From assembly GCA_046727855.1 (NCBI GenBank), contig JBKPDL010000193.1, positions 1-27,321 of the forward strand: a stretch of 27,321 nt of DNA, in the 5' to 3' direction. Shown here piece after piece: positions 12,118 to 21,300 of this stretch. Numbering within the stretch: position 1 is the first letter of the stretch; each line of letters starts with the position of its first letter. The position numbers and the translations under genes are program-made. The notes under the pieces are model-generated. The model made no database searches and was not told the origin of the DNA. It saw nothing but the letters and a program-made list of their open reading frames with translations. The stretch is from DASPWV01 sp046727855 (lineage in GTDB: Bacteria > Acidobacteriota > Vicinamibacteria > Vicinamibacterales > UBA2999).

Positions 12118-13623
12118 CTATTTCCGCAGAACAAAGTCTTCGAGCGCGAGCAGGTCCAGTCCTGTGCCATAAAACACGCGAATTGCGTCTCTCGGCGAGC
12201 ACACCAGCGGTTCATGAAACCCGTTGAACGACGTGTTGACGAGCACGGGCGTCCCCGACATTTCTCCCCAACGCTCGAGCAGCCGCAGATAACGCGGCGC
12301 CGTGTCGTCTACCGTATGCACACGCAGGGTCTGCACTCCTTCTGGCAGTAGCGCGCGGAACTTGTCCGGGTCGCGTGGGCGATATTCGTATTGCATGAAC
12401 GGCGAGGCCGGCGGTCCGTCGAAGATGTCGTTGACGCGCGAGAGCGGAACGCTGACGCCATAGGTGCGATACGAAGGCCGCTTCTTCAGGTATCCGTTCA
12501 GGTTGTCGAGCACGTGGGGCGAAAACGGATCGGCAAGCACCGTGCGGTGGCCGAGCGCTCGCGGCCCCCATTCCAGCCGGCCGTGAAACCATCCGACCAG
12601 ACGTCCGCGCGAAACTGCGCGTAAAACGGTCTCCATCACCTGTTCCTCGCGTTGCAGATCAAACGCGAGCTTGCAGCTTTCAATCGCGCCCTTCACCTCG
12701 GCGTCGGTGTATCCAGGACCGAGATACGGAGAGGCGACGGCCGCCGCACTGAGCCCCGAGCTGGACACCACGAGCGCTGCGCCGAGCGCGCTTCCACTAC
12801 GACCGGGATGCGCCGGCAGAAACGTTCGCGCGAATAGTCCGCTCTGCGCGGCCACGGTGGTCAAGTGCGTGTTGAAGAACAGCCCGCCTGACAAACACAC
12901 GTTTCGTGAACCGGACGTGCGTGCGAGACGCGACAGCAATTCGACGAGACACTCCCCGAGCCGGCGCTGAACCGATGCCGCCAGTCGACGCTGCCGCGCG
13001 GCGTCCGCATACGCGGCATTCGACAAGAGCTCGCGAAACGCAGGCGTGATCTCGATGCCGTCGGCGGTAAGGTGAATCGTCTCGGCGGCCTCCGAACCAT
13101 CTGGTGGAGCCGCACGTGCCATGGCTTCGACGAGATGTTCGTCGCGTGCCGGGTGCAGCCCAAGCGCCGCGGTCAACTCACCGTAGATGCGTGCGAGCGG
13201 AAAGCTGCCGGCATTGGCGGCGAGCGGGACCGCTTGCGACGTTCCTTTAGCGCGATAGCGCCACGCGCTCCAGCCCTTGTCGGTGGTCGCGTCGCAGACG
13301 ACCACGAGCGCGTCGTCAAAACCAGAAGCACGAAACGCGTATTCGGCATGCGCGAGGTGGGGGTCGACGTTGGTGGCGTGGCCGCCAAACCACTGCGGCG
13401 ACTCTTCATCGCGCACCATGCCCGTCTCCACGATATCTGCCTCGCGGCGGCCAAAGTACGAGAGCAGTTCGGTGATCGCGAGCATCGGAGGACCCGAGGT
13501 TGGCGCCTGTCGTGCCCGCGTCAGCCGGTTTTCTTCGCAGGCGCCGATGCCCCGTTGATGATCGATGAGTGCCGCCGCTGGCCCAAGGCGAGCGCGCGCA
13601 ATGCCGAGGTGAAGCTCCGCCAT
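12118..13623 (-). CDS. NodU/CmcH-type carbamoyltransferase
   Basis: A 501-residue protein with the two-domain plan of O-carbamoyltransferases, which transfer a carbamoyl group from carbamoyl phosphate, via carbamoyl-AMP, to sugar or antibiotic hydroxyls. The N-terminal ASKHA-like domain has the metal/active-site pair HLAHAEYAF (His89 and His92) and the later VCLSGGLFFNTHLT. The C-terminal domain (from about 340) has the hallmark LEWGPRALGHRTVLADP and PVLVNTSFNGFHEPLVCSPR. The protein is 60-100 residues shorter than typical NodU, and its first 80 residues are divergent, lacking the usual N-terminal HDSA-type pattern. GAGGGG before ATG 13623 is a good ribosome site. The acceptor is unknown; surface or exported glycans are plausible given wzm/wzt further upstream. 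Confidence 0.85.
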   Translation of the reverse strand: MAELHLGIARARLGPAAALIDHQRGIGACEENRLTRARQAPTSGPPMLAITELLSYFGRREADIVETGMVRDEESPQWFGGHATNVDPHLAHAEYAFRASGFDDALVVVCDATTDKGWSAWRYRAKGTSQAVPLAANAGSFPLARIYGELTAALGLHPARDEHLVEAMARAAPPDGSEAAETIHLTADGIEITPAFRELLSNAAYADAARQRRLAASVQRRLGECLVELLSRLARTSGSRNVCLSGGLFFNTHLTTVAAQSGLFARTFLPAHPGRSGSALGAALVVSSSGLSAAAVASPYLGPGYTDAEVKGAIESCKLAFDLQREEQVMETVLRAVSRGRLVGWFHGRLEWGPRALGHRTVLADPFSPHVLDNLNGYLKKRPSYRTYGVSVPLSRVNDIFDGPPASPFMQYEYRPRDPDKFRALLPEGVQTLRVHTVDDTAPRYLRLLERWGEMSGTPVLVNTSFNGFHEPLVCSPRDAIRVFYGTGLDLLALEDFVLRK

Positions 13624-13755
13624 CTAACCCCTCAATTCACTCGAGTTGAAATCGCAGCATTGGGGCAATTCGACGATGTGGGAGGCAAGTGGCATTGTTC
13701 GAGCGTTTGTCGCGCGGTTGGCGCCATCGACTCAGTGAGCGCTGAGAAACGTATT

Positions 13756-14463
13756 TTAGACGGCCGTTTCTTTGCCGAACAGTTTTTTGATTGAACGTAC
13801 GACCGCGGATTCTTTCTTCAAATCATCGAGCGTTTCGAGCATGTCCACGGCCTCGGAGATTGTGGCTGCCACACGCACGCCGAGCCGTTTGCATCCGGGT
13901 GGAATCAGCTTCGGATCGGCGGACCAGATCAGAATGGGCCTGGCTTTGGATTCGACAGCGACATTGAGACAATTCTCCGGCCGATCGTCCACAACCGCGT
14001 CGAGCTGGAGCGCATCCGCAATTCTGCCGCGCGAGCGCTGCACGACAAAAACACTCGGAAGCGGAAAACCCTTCGCTTTCAACCAGCGCTGACTCTGAAG
14101 TTGCACGGTGTCGCCCGCCACGGCCGGTCTCGTCGTGAGAAAGATCACCTCCCAGCGGCGTTTGTCGGCCGTGTCGGCGATGCGGGCGACAATGCCGGGC
14201 TCGAGTTCTGGCAGATTGCTCCAGAAGTTCTCGATCGTCTTGACGTGATCCCACAGCTGGATCTGCTGACGTGATGTAAGGTGCAGCTCCGCCATCGCTT
14301 TTTTGCTGTCGGGATCGTCTTCGCTGGCCGTGTCCGCCTGTTGTTGCTCGTAAGCCGCTTTGGCCAGGCTTTCCGCACCGAACAGACGCTCTGCTTCCTT
14401 GTGAAGCACCGCGTGCATGTCGGCGATCGTGCCGTCGAGATCGAAGGCAATTCGCAGGGCCAT
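13756..14463 (-). CDS. HAD-superfamily phosphatase-like hydrolase
   Basis: A 235-residue protein with the HAD motif I FDLDGTIAD at residues 7-15 (nucleophile Asp8, acid/base Asp10). Motif II is IFLTTRP, and DAVVDDRPENC is motif IV. The insert between motifs I and II (about residues 20-95) is helical and carries SRQQIQLWDHVKTIENFW. Closest in flavour to 5'-nucleotidase or 'NT5C-like' HAD proteins, but the substrate cannot be read. The last residues (KKLFGKETAV) are basic. It follows the aminotransferase gene by 29 bp on the same strand and is probably cotranscribed. After its stop, 132 bp precede the carbamoyltransferase gene. Confidence 0.82.
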   Translation of the reverse strand: MALRIAFDLDGTIADMHAVLHKEAERLFGAESLAKAAYEQQQADTASEDDPDSKKAMAELHLTSRQQIQLWDHVKTIENFWSNLPELEPGIVARIADTADKRRWEVIFLTTRPAVAGDTVQLQSQRWLKAKGFPLPSVFVVQRSRGRIADALQLDAVVDDRPENCLNVAVESKARPILIWSADPKLIPPGCKRLGVRVAATISEAVDMLETLDDLKKESAVVRSIKKLFGKETAV

Positions 14464-14492
14464 GACTGCGCAAATAGCTTATCGTAAGAGTG

Positions 14493-15659
14493 TTAGAGGC
14501 CTTGCATGAACTTGGCGAGGCGCGCGGCGGCATCGCGCAGCCGGTCAATCGTCGCGGCTCCATACGACACGCGCAGATAGCTCTCGCCGCTTTCGCCGAA
14601 AAACCGTCCGGGTATGGTCACGACCTGTTGCTGCTCGATGAGATCCATCGCCAGCGCACGCGAGTCTCGACAACTCGCGACCTGCACCATCACGAAGAAC
14701 CCACCGCTGGGAGGCACTGGCTGGAGACCGGGCGTCGCGGCAAGCGCGGTCAACAGATAATCGCGGCGCTCTTTTAGCTCCCGCAGCCATCTGCGCGGGT
14801 AATCGGGTTCGCTCTCGAGGACCGCCGCCACCGCGCGCTGCACAGGGACCGGCGCACAGATCAACATGCAGTCCTGAATCTTGATCGCTTCGGCAATGGC
14901 ATCGGCGTTTGCCAGCAAGTACCCACACCGCCAGCCGGTAATCGCGTAGGCCTTGGAGAAGCTGCCGACAACGACAACAGCGTCGCGCCACGCCCGCAGA
15001 GCCGAGGCGGTGGATGGTTCGTGGTCGTAGACGAACTGCAAGTAGGTTTCGTCGACGATGATGATGATGTCGCGCTCTGCGCATTCAGCGACGATTTCCC
15101 GCAGACGCTCGCCGCGGATGACCGCGCCCGTCGGGTTGCTCGGCGTGACGAGAACGACAGCGCGCGTGCGCAGCGTCACGTGCGGAGCAATGTCGTCCCA
15201 GCTCGTGACAAACCCGCGCGCGGCAGGGACGGGCGCCTCGATAGGCATGGCCCCAACTGAGCGGACCGCCATTTCGTGATTCAAAAAGTACGGCGCCGGA
15301 AGAACCACTTCGTCGTTCGCTTGAACGAGCGTGGTCAACGCGAGCTGAAACGCTTGATTCCCGCCAGCGGTGATGATGATCTCCCGCTCGGGATCGACCT
15401 GAGCGCCGAGTGTCGAGAGCCAGTTGCTCAGCGCTGACCGCAGTTCCGCAATGCCCGCGTCGGCGGAATAAACATGCGCCGAGGGATCGGCGAGCGAGCG
15501 CTGCAGTGCCGAAACGGCAACCACAGGTGGCGCGAACCCGGGAAGCGCCTGGCCGAGTGTGATGACGTCGGCGCCGCGCGCGCGCCAGCGCGCGGCAATG
15601 TCGTTGAGCACGTCGAACTGCGGCAGCTCAATGCCGCGGACGCGTTCAGGAATGCGCAT
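14493..15659 (-). CDS. PLP-dependent class I/II aminotransferase
   Basis: A 388-residue fold-type I aminotransferase. Seen motifs are IIITAGGNQAFQLALTTLV near residue 95, VTPSNPTGAV at 171-180, the PLP-binding Asp203 in IIIIVDETYLQF, the Schiff-base lysine Lys236 in VGSFSKAYAITGWRCGYL, and SYLRVSYG with the carboxylate-binding Arg near the end. The family includes aspartate and aromatic aminotransferases; the exact substrate is not readable. The start ATG 15659 overlaps the dusB stop as TGATG, so the genes are coupled. The open frame extends further upstream to 15794 but is there antisense-frame dusB sequence. Confidence 0.9.
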   Translation of the reverse strand: MRIPERVRGIELPQFDVLNDIAARWRARGADVITLGQALPGFAPPVVAVSALQRSLADPSAHVYSADAGIAELRSALSNWLSTLGAQVDPEREIIITAGGNQAFQLALTTLVQANDEVVLPAPYFLNHEMAVRSVGAMPIEAPVPAARGFVTSWDDIAPHVTLRTRAVVLVTPSNPTGAVIRGERLREIVAECAERDIIIIVDETYLQFVYDHEPSTASALRAWRDAVVVVGSFSKAYAITGWRCGYLLANADAIAEAIKIQDCMLICAPVPVQRAVAAVLESEPDYPRRWLRELKERRDYLLTALAATPGLQPVPPSGGFFVMVQVASCRDSRALAMDLIEQQQVVTIPGRFFGESGESYLRVSYGAATIDRLRDAAARLAKFMQGL

Positions 15660-16702
15660 CAGCCGATATCGACGGCAGCCGGCGCGAAAAAGAAGCCTTC
15701 GATGATTCCACGCAGCTCCGCGAGCGAGGTCGCGGAATTGATCGCGGTGCGCAGATGCGACCCGTTGTCGAGACCCTTCGTGTACCAGCCGCACAGCGCG
15801 CGCAGCTTGTTGATCACCCAGCGATCGTGCCGCGACGCCGGACCCGGCGCGTCCTGATTCGGCGCGACATGCCGAAACCCTTCCGCTTCGTCCATGCGCT
15901 CGTGCAACAACAGATCGATGTAGTCGAGTAAGAAGCGGCCGCGTTCTTCGTCGGTCACTTCACGCGGTGTGCGGCCGTGGCGCATGTCCTGGGCCTGCGC
16001 GAGAATCCACGGATTGCGGAGCACACCACGGCCGACGAACACGCCGCTGACGCCCTTTCGAAGCTGTTCGACAATCTGTTCCGGCTCGATGCAGTCGCCG
16101 GATCCAAACACAGGAATCGAGATTGCGTCAGCAATCCTGGCGACGAAGTCCCAGTCGGCGGCGCCGCTGTACGACTGCTTCGCCGTCCGTCCGTGAATCG
16201 TGATTGCCGACGCGCCCGCGTCCTCGGCCCGCTTTGCCAGATCCGGCGCGGTGAGCTCGCTGTCGTCCCAGCCCTTACGCATTTTCACGGTCACCGGAAT
16301 CGCGACGGCGTTGACCATGGCGCGAATCACGGTGGCAGCGTGCTCCGGTTCGCGCATCAGGCTGCAGCCGGCATTGTGCTTGGCGATTTTCGGCACCGGG
16401 CAGCCCATGTTGACGTCGACGATGTCGGCGCCCATCTGCTCGACGACGCGCGCGGCCTCGGCCATCCGCTCGGGATCGCCGCCGAAGATCTGAATGGAAA
16501 CCGGCCGTTCTTCTTCCGTGTACTCGGCGTAGTCGAGCGTCCGATCGATACCGCGAACGAGCCCTTCGCTGCTCACCATTTCGGTGACAACCAGGCCACA
16601 CCCGCCCTGACGCTTGACCAGCCGTCGGAATGCGGTGTCGGTCATGCCGGCCATCGGTGACACGACCATCGGCGACGATAGTTGAACGGAACCGATCTTC
16701 AT
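15659..16702 (-). CDS. dusB: tRNA-dihydrouridine synthase
   Basis: A 347-residue FMN-dependent TIM-barrel enzyme that reduces uridine to dihydrouridine in tRNA D-loops. Visible motifs are VVSPMAGMTDTAFRRLVK at the N-terminus, SIQIFGGDPERMAEAA near 69, DVNMGCPVPKIAKHNAGCSL with the catalytic Cys101, VKMRKGWDD, ITIHGRTAKQSYSGAADW and PVFGSGDC. The motif order and length fit the DusB branch; other Dus types are possible. The start is ATG 16702. It lies 54 bp downstream of the UpxY/NusG-like gene and is coupled to the aminotransferase gene. The C-terminal domain recognises tRNA. Confidence 0.92.
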   Translation of the reverse strand: MKIGSVQLSSPMVVSPMAGMTDTAFRRLVKRQGGCGLVVTEMVSSEGLVRGIDRTLDYAEYTEEERPVSIQIFGGDPERMAEAARVVEQMGADIVDVNMGCPVPKIAKHNAGCSLMREPEHAATVIRAMVNAVAIPVTVKMRKGWDDSELTAPDLAKRAEDAGASAITIHGRTAKQSYSGAADWDFVARIADAISIPVFGSGDCIEPEQIVEQLRKGVSGVFVGRGVLRNPWILAQAQDMRHGRTPREVTDEERGRFLLDYIDLLLHERMDEAEGFRHVAPNQDAPGPASRHDRWVINKLRALCGWYTKGLDNGSHLRTAINSATSLAELRGIIEGFFFAPAAVDIG

Positions 16703-16756
16703 TGACTCAGGTTGCGCGGCTTGTCCTAACCCGTCCCACCCACCGTACCGGCTCAG

Positions 16757-17290
16757 TCAATACGGCTTCACGTCAGCGGCATCCACTTCAACGCTCACTG
16801 CCTGACCGATGAGATCGACAGACAACACGAGGCGCGCGTGCGCGCCCTTGCGAACCAGGCGCCCGATGACGCCTTTCAGCGGCCCGTGCCTCACTTCCAC
16901 CATCATCCCTTCTTTGATGAGCGGACATGGGTCGTATGAGAGCTCACTGTTCACCAGCGTGCGAATGCCGTCGATTTCAATGTCTGGGATGGGCGACGGC
17001 ATACCTTCGGCGGAGCTGACGATCGTCACCACACCTTCGCACTTCAGCACCGAGTGTCGATCCGCAACGTCGAAGCGGGCGAACAGGTATCCGGGGAACA
17101 GCGGCCAATCGATCTTTTTCTTGCGATCTTTCCACCGGCTCCACTTGGTGATCGTCGGCAGGAAGACATCGACCTCCTTGCGCGACAGTTGCTCCTGGAC
17201 GAACTTTTCGTGCCGCGAGCGCGTCCAGATCGCGTACCAGTCGAACTCCGCCGGAGCCGAGCCGGGTGTAAAGAGTTCTTGCTCACTCAT
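16757..17290 (-). CDS. UpxY/RfaH-type NusG paralogue (transcription antiterminator)
   Basis: A 177-residue protein with the NusG plan. The NGN domain (residues about 17-115) begins FDWYAIWTRSRHEKFVQEQL and contains VDVFLPTITKWSRWKDRKKK and PLFPGYLFARFD. The KOW domain (about 125-177) contains GMMVEVRHGPLKGVIGRLVR. The extra basic segment KDRKKKIDWP and overall resemblance are to specialised NusG paralogues (UpxY, RfaH, LoaP) that load on RNA polymerase at one operon and carry it through polysaccharide genes. It starts at ATG 17290, overlapping the SurA-like stop as TAATG. Here it lies among housekeeping genes, not at the head of a glycan cluster. Confidence 0.85.
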   Translation of the reverse strand: MSEQELFTPGSAPAEFDWYAIWTRSRHEKFVQEQLSRKEVDVFLPTITKWSRWKDRKKKIDWPLFPGYLFARFDVADRHSVLKCEGVVTIVSSAEGMPSPIPDIEIDGIRTLVNSELSYDPCPLIKEGMMVEVRHGPLKGVIGRLVRKGAHARLVLSVDLIGQAVSVEVDAADVKPY

Positions 17291-18327
17291 TACTGTGTCG
17301 TGGTCTGTCGCTGCTTGACGCCGACGTCGAACGCTTTCTTGATTTCCTCGTTCTTCCAGTCGATCGTCGCCTGTTCGCGCAGATGCTGAAGGTAGATCTC
17401 GAGCTGTCCCTGCCGCTTGTTCGCTGCGAGCCGATCGGACACTTCGGCGCGCGCCTCGTCCAGCGTTTTGGTTTTCGCGCCAACGGACGATTCGAGCTTG
17501 ATGATTTGATACCCGCGGTCAGTACGCAGCACCGGCGTGACCTCGCCGACTTTCATCGTCGCCAGCAGCTTCTGCAATTCAGCTGATAGATCGTCCCGGT
17601 TCAGTGGTCCGATCAAGCCGCCGTTGGCCTTCGAACCGGAATCGGAGAATTGCGAGGCAAGCTGCGCGATCGGTTCGCCTGCAAGAACGCGCTTGCGAAA
17701 ATCCTCGGCCTTGGCTCTCGCCTCATCATCCGCCGCCACGTTGATACCCTTGTCAGTTTTTGGAACCACGATGAGCACTTCGCGCAGCGTGACTGAAGGC
17801 GGCGTCGAAAACGAGCTTTTGTTCTTCTCATAGAACTCGGTGACTTCGTTTTCGGTGACGCTGATCTTTCCCATCACTTCGACCTGCTGGACGCGCGTAA
17901 CGAGGAGATTGCGTTCGAGCTGCTTGCGCAGATCGTCGAGCGTCATCCCCTCCTGCTTGAGCGCCGCCTGAAATTGCTCATCGCTCTCGAGCTTGTTCTC
18001 TTTCTTGATGTTCTCGATGATTTCCTGAAACTGCTGATTGCCGAGCGAGTAGCCAAGCTCACGTCCGCGCTGCACGAGCAGCATCTCGTCGACCGCATCG
18101 ACGATGACTTGCGGTGTCACCTCGACCAGCGCCTTTTGCAGCTCAGCGTCGGATGCCGGGCGGAAATTCGGATCCTTTTGGCGCAAGGCCACCACCTGCC
18201 GTTGCTCGAGCTCGGTCTTGGTGAGGATGTCGCCGTTTACCTTCACGAGAATCTGTTCGAGGATGTCGGCGCGCGCCGAGAGGGCGAGCGCAAACACAAA
18301 CACGAGGGTTGCTGCTATGCGTTTCAT
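17290..18327 (-). CDS. SurA/PpiC-type periplasmic peptidyl-prolyl isomerase
   Basis: A 345-residue exported protein. A signal peptide (KRIAATLVFVFALALSARA) is followed by a SurA-like N-terminal helical domain starting ILEQILVKVNGDILTKTELE. One parvulin domain (about residues 180-300) has VTLREVLIVVPK, LASQFSDSGSKANGGLIGPL and VTPVLRTDRGYQIIKLES. SurA has two parvulin domains, so this is a single-parvulin relative. It should help outer-membrane proteins fold. ATG 18327 is preferred over the in-frame TTG 18333 six bases upstream. It lies 53 bp after mfd and overlaps the NusG-like gene. Confidence 0.88.
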   Translation of the reverse strand: MKRIAATLVFVFALALSARADILEQILVKVNGDILTKTELEQRQVVALRQKDPNFRPASDAELQKALVEVTPQVIVDAVDEMLLVQRGRELGYSLGNQQFQEIIENIKKENKLESDEQFQAALKQEGMTLDDLRKQLERNLLVTRVQQVEVMGKISVTENEVTEFYEKNKSSFSTPPSVTLREVLIVVPKTDKGINVAADDEARAKAEDFRKRVLAGEPIAQLASQFSDSGSKANGGLIGPLNRDDLSAELQKLLATMKVGEVTPVLRTDRGYQIIKLESSVGAKTKTLDEARAEVSDRLAANKRQGQLEIYLQHLREQATIDWKNEEIKKAFDVGVKQRQTTTQ

Positions 18328-18380
18328 GGGCAAGTTCCGGCAAATGAATAGTTTAGCAAATTAGACGCCGCCGGCCGGCA

Positions 18381-21300
18381 TCAGGCCTGCAGTTCCTCGA
18401 GCAGGTTGGTAAGCCTGTGCAGGATACCGCCCGGACTGCGGGGATCCTCCGCTTTGGGCTTGAGGATCTCCGCTTTTGAAAAGCCGGGCGTCACTTCGGC
18501 GGCGGTGGCCCGGGCCGTCCACCATGCCGGTTCACGGGTTGGTTTGCGGCGGCCCGCTCGAGCCGCTGGTTTCAGGTCCAGTTTCAGCGACACAGGTGGC
18601 ACGAGCTGCAGGTCGCCGCGGTCTCGAACGAGATGAATCACGCGAACGGGATCCACTTTCGCTTTTTCGCGAAACCGCATCGCGACAATCGAGCCTTCCC
18701 GCTCGATGCTTTCAATGCCCAGGCCGTCCGCAAGCACGCGGATGCGGCCGTAATCCGCCAGGTTCAGGACCGGGACGGGGGGCGGGCCGTAGCGATCTCG
18801 GACTTCCTCCATGATTCGATTGAGCTCTTCCTCGGATCGCGCGGCGGCGATGCGCCGGTAAATCATCAAGCGCTGGTTCATGTCCGGCACGTAGCTCTCG
18901 CCGATGCGGAAATCGATCCTGAGGTTCACGGTCGCCCGCACATCGTCCTCGAGGTCTTCGCCCTTCAGTTGGCGAATCGTTTCCTCCAGCAGTTTCGTGT
19001 ACATCTCGAAGCCGACGGCGTCGATCTGCCCGCTCTGTTCGCCGCCCAGCAGATTCCCGGCGCCGCGAATCTCCAGGTCGAGTGCTGCCACACGGAAGCC
19101 GCTGCCGAGATCGCTGAACTCTTTGATGGCAGCGAGCCGCTTGCGTGCGACCGGCGACAACGCTTCTTCGGGCGGGATCAGCAAGTACGCGTACGCCGGC
19201 CGATCGCTTCGCCCGACACGGCCGCGAAGCTGATAGAGCTGCGATAAGCCGTAGCGGTCCGCGCGATTGATGACCATCGTGTTTGCGTTGGGGATATCAA
19301 TCCCGTTTTCCACGATGGTTGTCGACAGCAGCACGTCTGCCTTGTGCGCCATGAAGTCGAGCATGGCACGTTCGAGAGTGTGCTCTCCCATCTGGCCGTG
19401 ACCGATCACGATGCGCGCCTCCGGCACGAGACGCTGAATGAGATTGCCCATCGAGAAGATCGACTCGATGCGATTGTGGATGAAGAACACCTGGCCGCTG
19501 CGCGCGAGCTCGCTACGGATAGCCCGCGCGATCACCTGCGCGTCGAACTTGACGACGTTGGTTTGAATGGCGAGGCGATCCTTGGGAGGTGTTTCGATGA
19601 CGGACATGTCGCGAATGCCGACGAGCGACATGTTGAGCGTCCGCGGGATCGGTGTCGCTGTCATGGTAAGGACGTCGATCTTCTTGCGCATCTGTTTGAT
19701 GCGCTCCTTGTGCGCCACGCCAAACCGCTGCTCCTCATCGACGATGAGCAGACCGAGATCCTTGAACTGCACGTCTTTCGACAACAATCGGTGCGTGCCG
19801 ACAATGATGTCGAGCTTGCCGGCGGCCAGGTTCTCGAGGATGGCCTTGATGTCCTGCGTCGATCGAAAACGGTTGACGACGTCGATCCGCACTGGAAACG
19901 CGGCGAAGCGATGCCTCAGCGTTTCGAGATGCTGAAACGCCAGCACCGTGGTCGGCGCGAGGAACGCCACCTGTTTGCCGTCCATGACAGCCTTGAACGC
20001 GGCGCGCATGGCCACTTCAGTCTTGCCGTAGCCGACGTCGCCGCACAACAGCCGATCCATCGGCGTCGGCGACTCCATATCCCGCTTGATATCGCTGATG
20101 GCGGTTATCTGGTCGGGCGTGAGCTCCCACTCGAAGGCGCTCTCGAATTCCTCCTGCCAGTGGGTATCGGCGGTGAAGATGTGACCGGTCACGGCTTTGC
20201 GCGCGGCGTAAAGCTTGAGGAGCTCCTCCGCCATGTCGCGCATGGCTTTTTTGACTCTGGTCTTCGCCTTCTCCCACGATGTGCCACCCAGCCGGTCGAG
20301 GGGCGGCCGCGTGCCGCCCGTGTATTTCTGCACGAGATCGAGCCGCTCGACCGGGACAAAGAGCTTGTCTTCGCCGTGGTATCGCAGCTCGAGAAACTCC
20401 TGGACCACGTCGCCGGCGCCGACGGAGATCTGCTTGAGCCCCACGAACTGGCCAATCCCGTGATCAACATGGACGATAAGGTCGGCAACTTTGAGATCGC
20501 GCAGGTCCGAGAGGAACGTCGCGGCGAGCGACCGCTTTCGCGACGTGGTTGTCCGCCGGCGCTCTTCCTCGAAGATGTCGCATTCCGCGTAGATGGAAAG
20601 CGCGGCGTCGGGCAAACGAAATCCGCGCGACAGGAAGCCTTCTGCAACCACGACTGCGCCTTCCACACGCTCGTCGGAGCGCGTGGCGAGCACGGCGCGG
20701 AGCTCGTAGTCGTGCAGCAGCTCCACGGTGCGCTCGGCGCGACCATGCGTGCTGGCCACGAAAATCATCGTGTCGCCGCGATCGCGCGCCTGGCGAAGTT
20801 CGGCAATCCAATCGGGGATGCGGCCACGAAACTCCTGCGCCGGCTGTGACGGCACGTGGACGGGGCCGGCATCGTCTTCGGCGGCGCCGATGCTCAATTC
20901 CTCGAGAGTTGTCGCCGCGGCAAGGACGCGATCGATTTCGTCCCAGCGAAGAAGCAGGGCGTCGGGGGCCAACGCTTCGCCTTTCGCGCCGTCGCGTTCC
21001 TCGTAGGAGGCCGACACCTGAGCCCACCACCTCTCGATGTTCGTGCGAGCGTCCTGCGGCTCTGCGACAACGACTCGAAGAGGACGAGACGCGCGCAAAT
21101 ACTCGAACACGGACGACGCGGCGCCCTCCGGTTCGCGTACTGGGACGATCTGAAATTGATCGAGTGTTTCGATTGAACGCTGTGTGCCAGGATCGAATCG
21201 CCGGATCGATTCAACCGTGTCGCCGACGAACTCAATGCGGACAGGCGAAGTTTCACCGGCAGGGTAAACATCGAGAATGCCGCCGCGGAGCGAGAACTCG

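Noticed and set aside
19344..20849. Open frame of 501 codons on the plus strand
   Set aside because: It lies fully antisense to mfd, whose motifs are unmistakable. Its His/Asp/Arg-rich composition is the usual shadow of GC-rich coding DNA.
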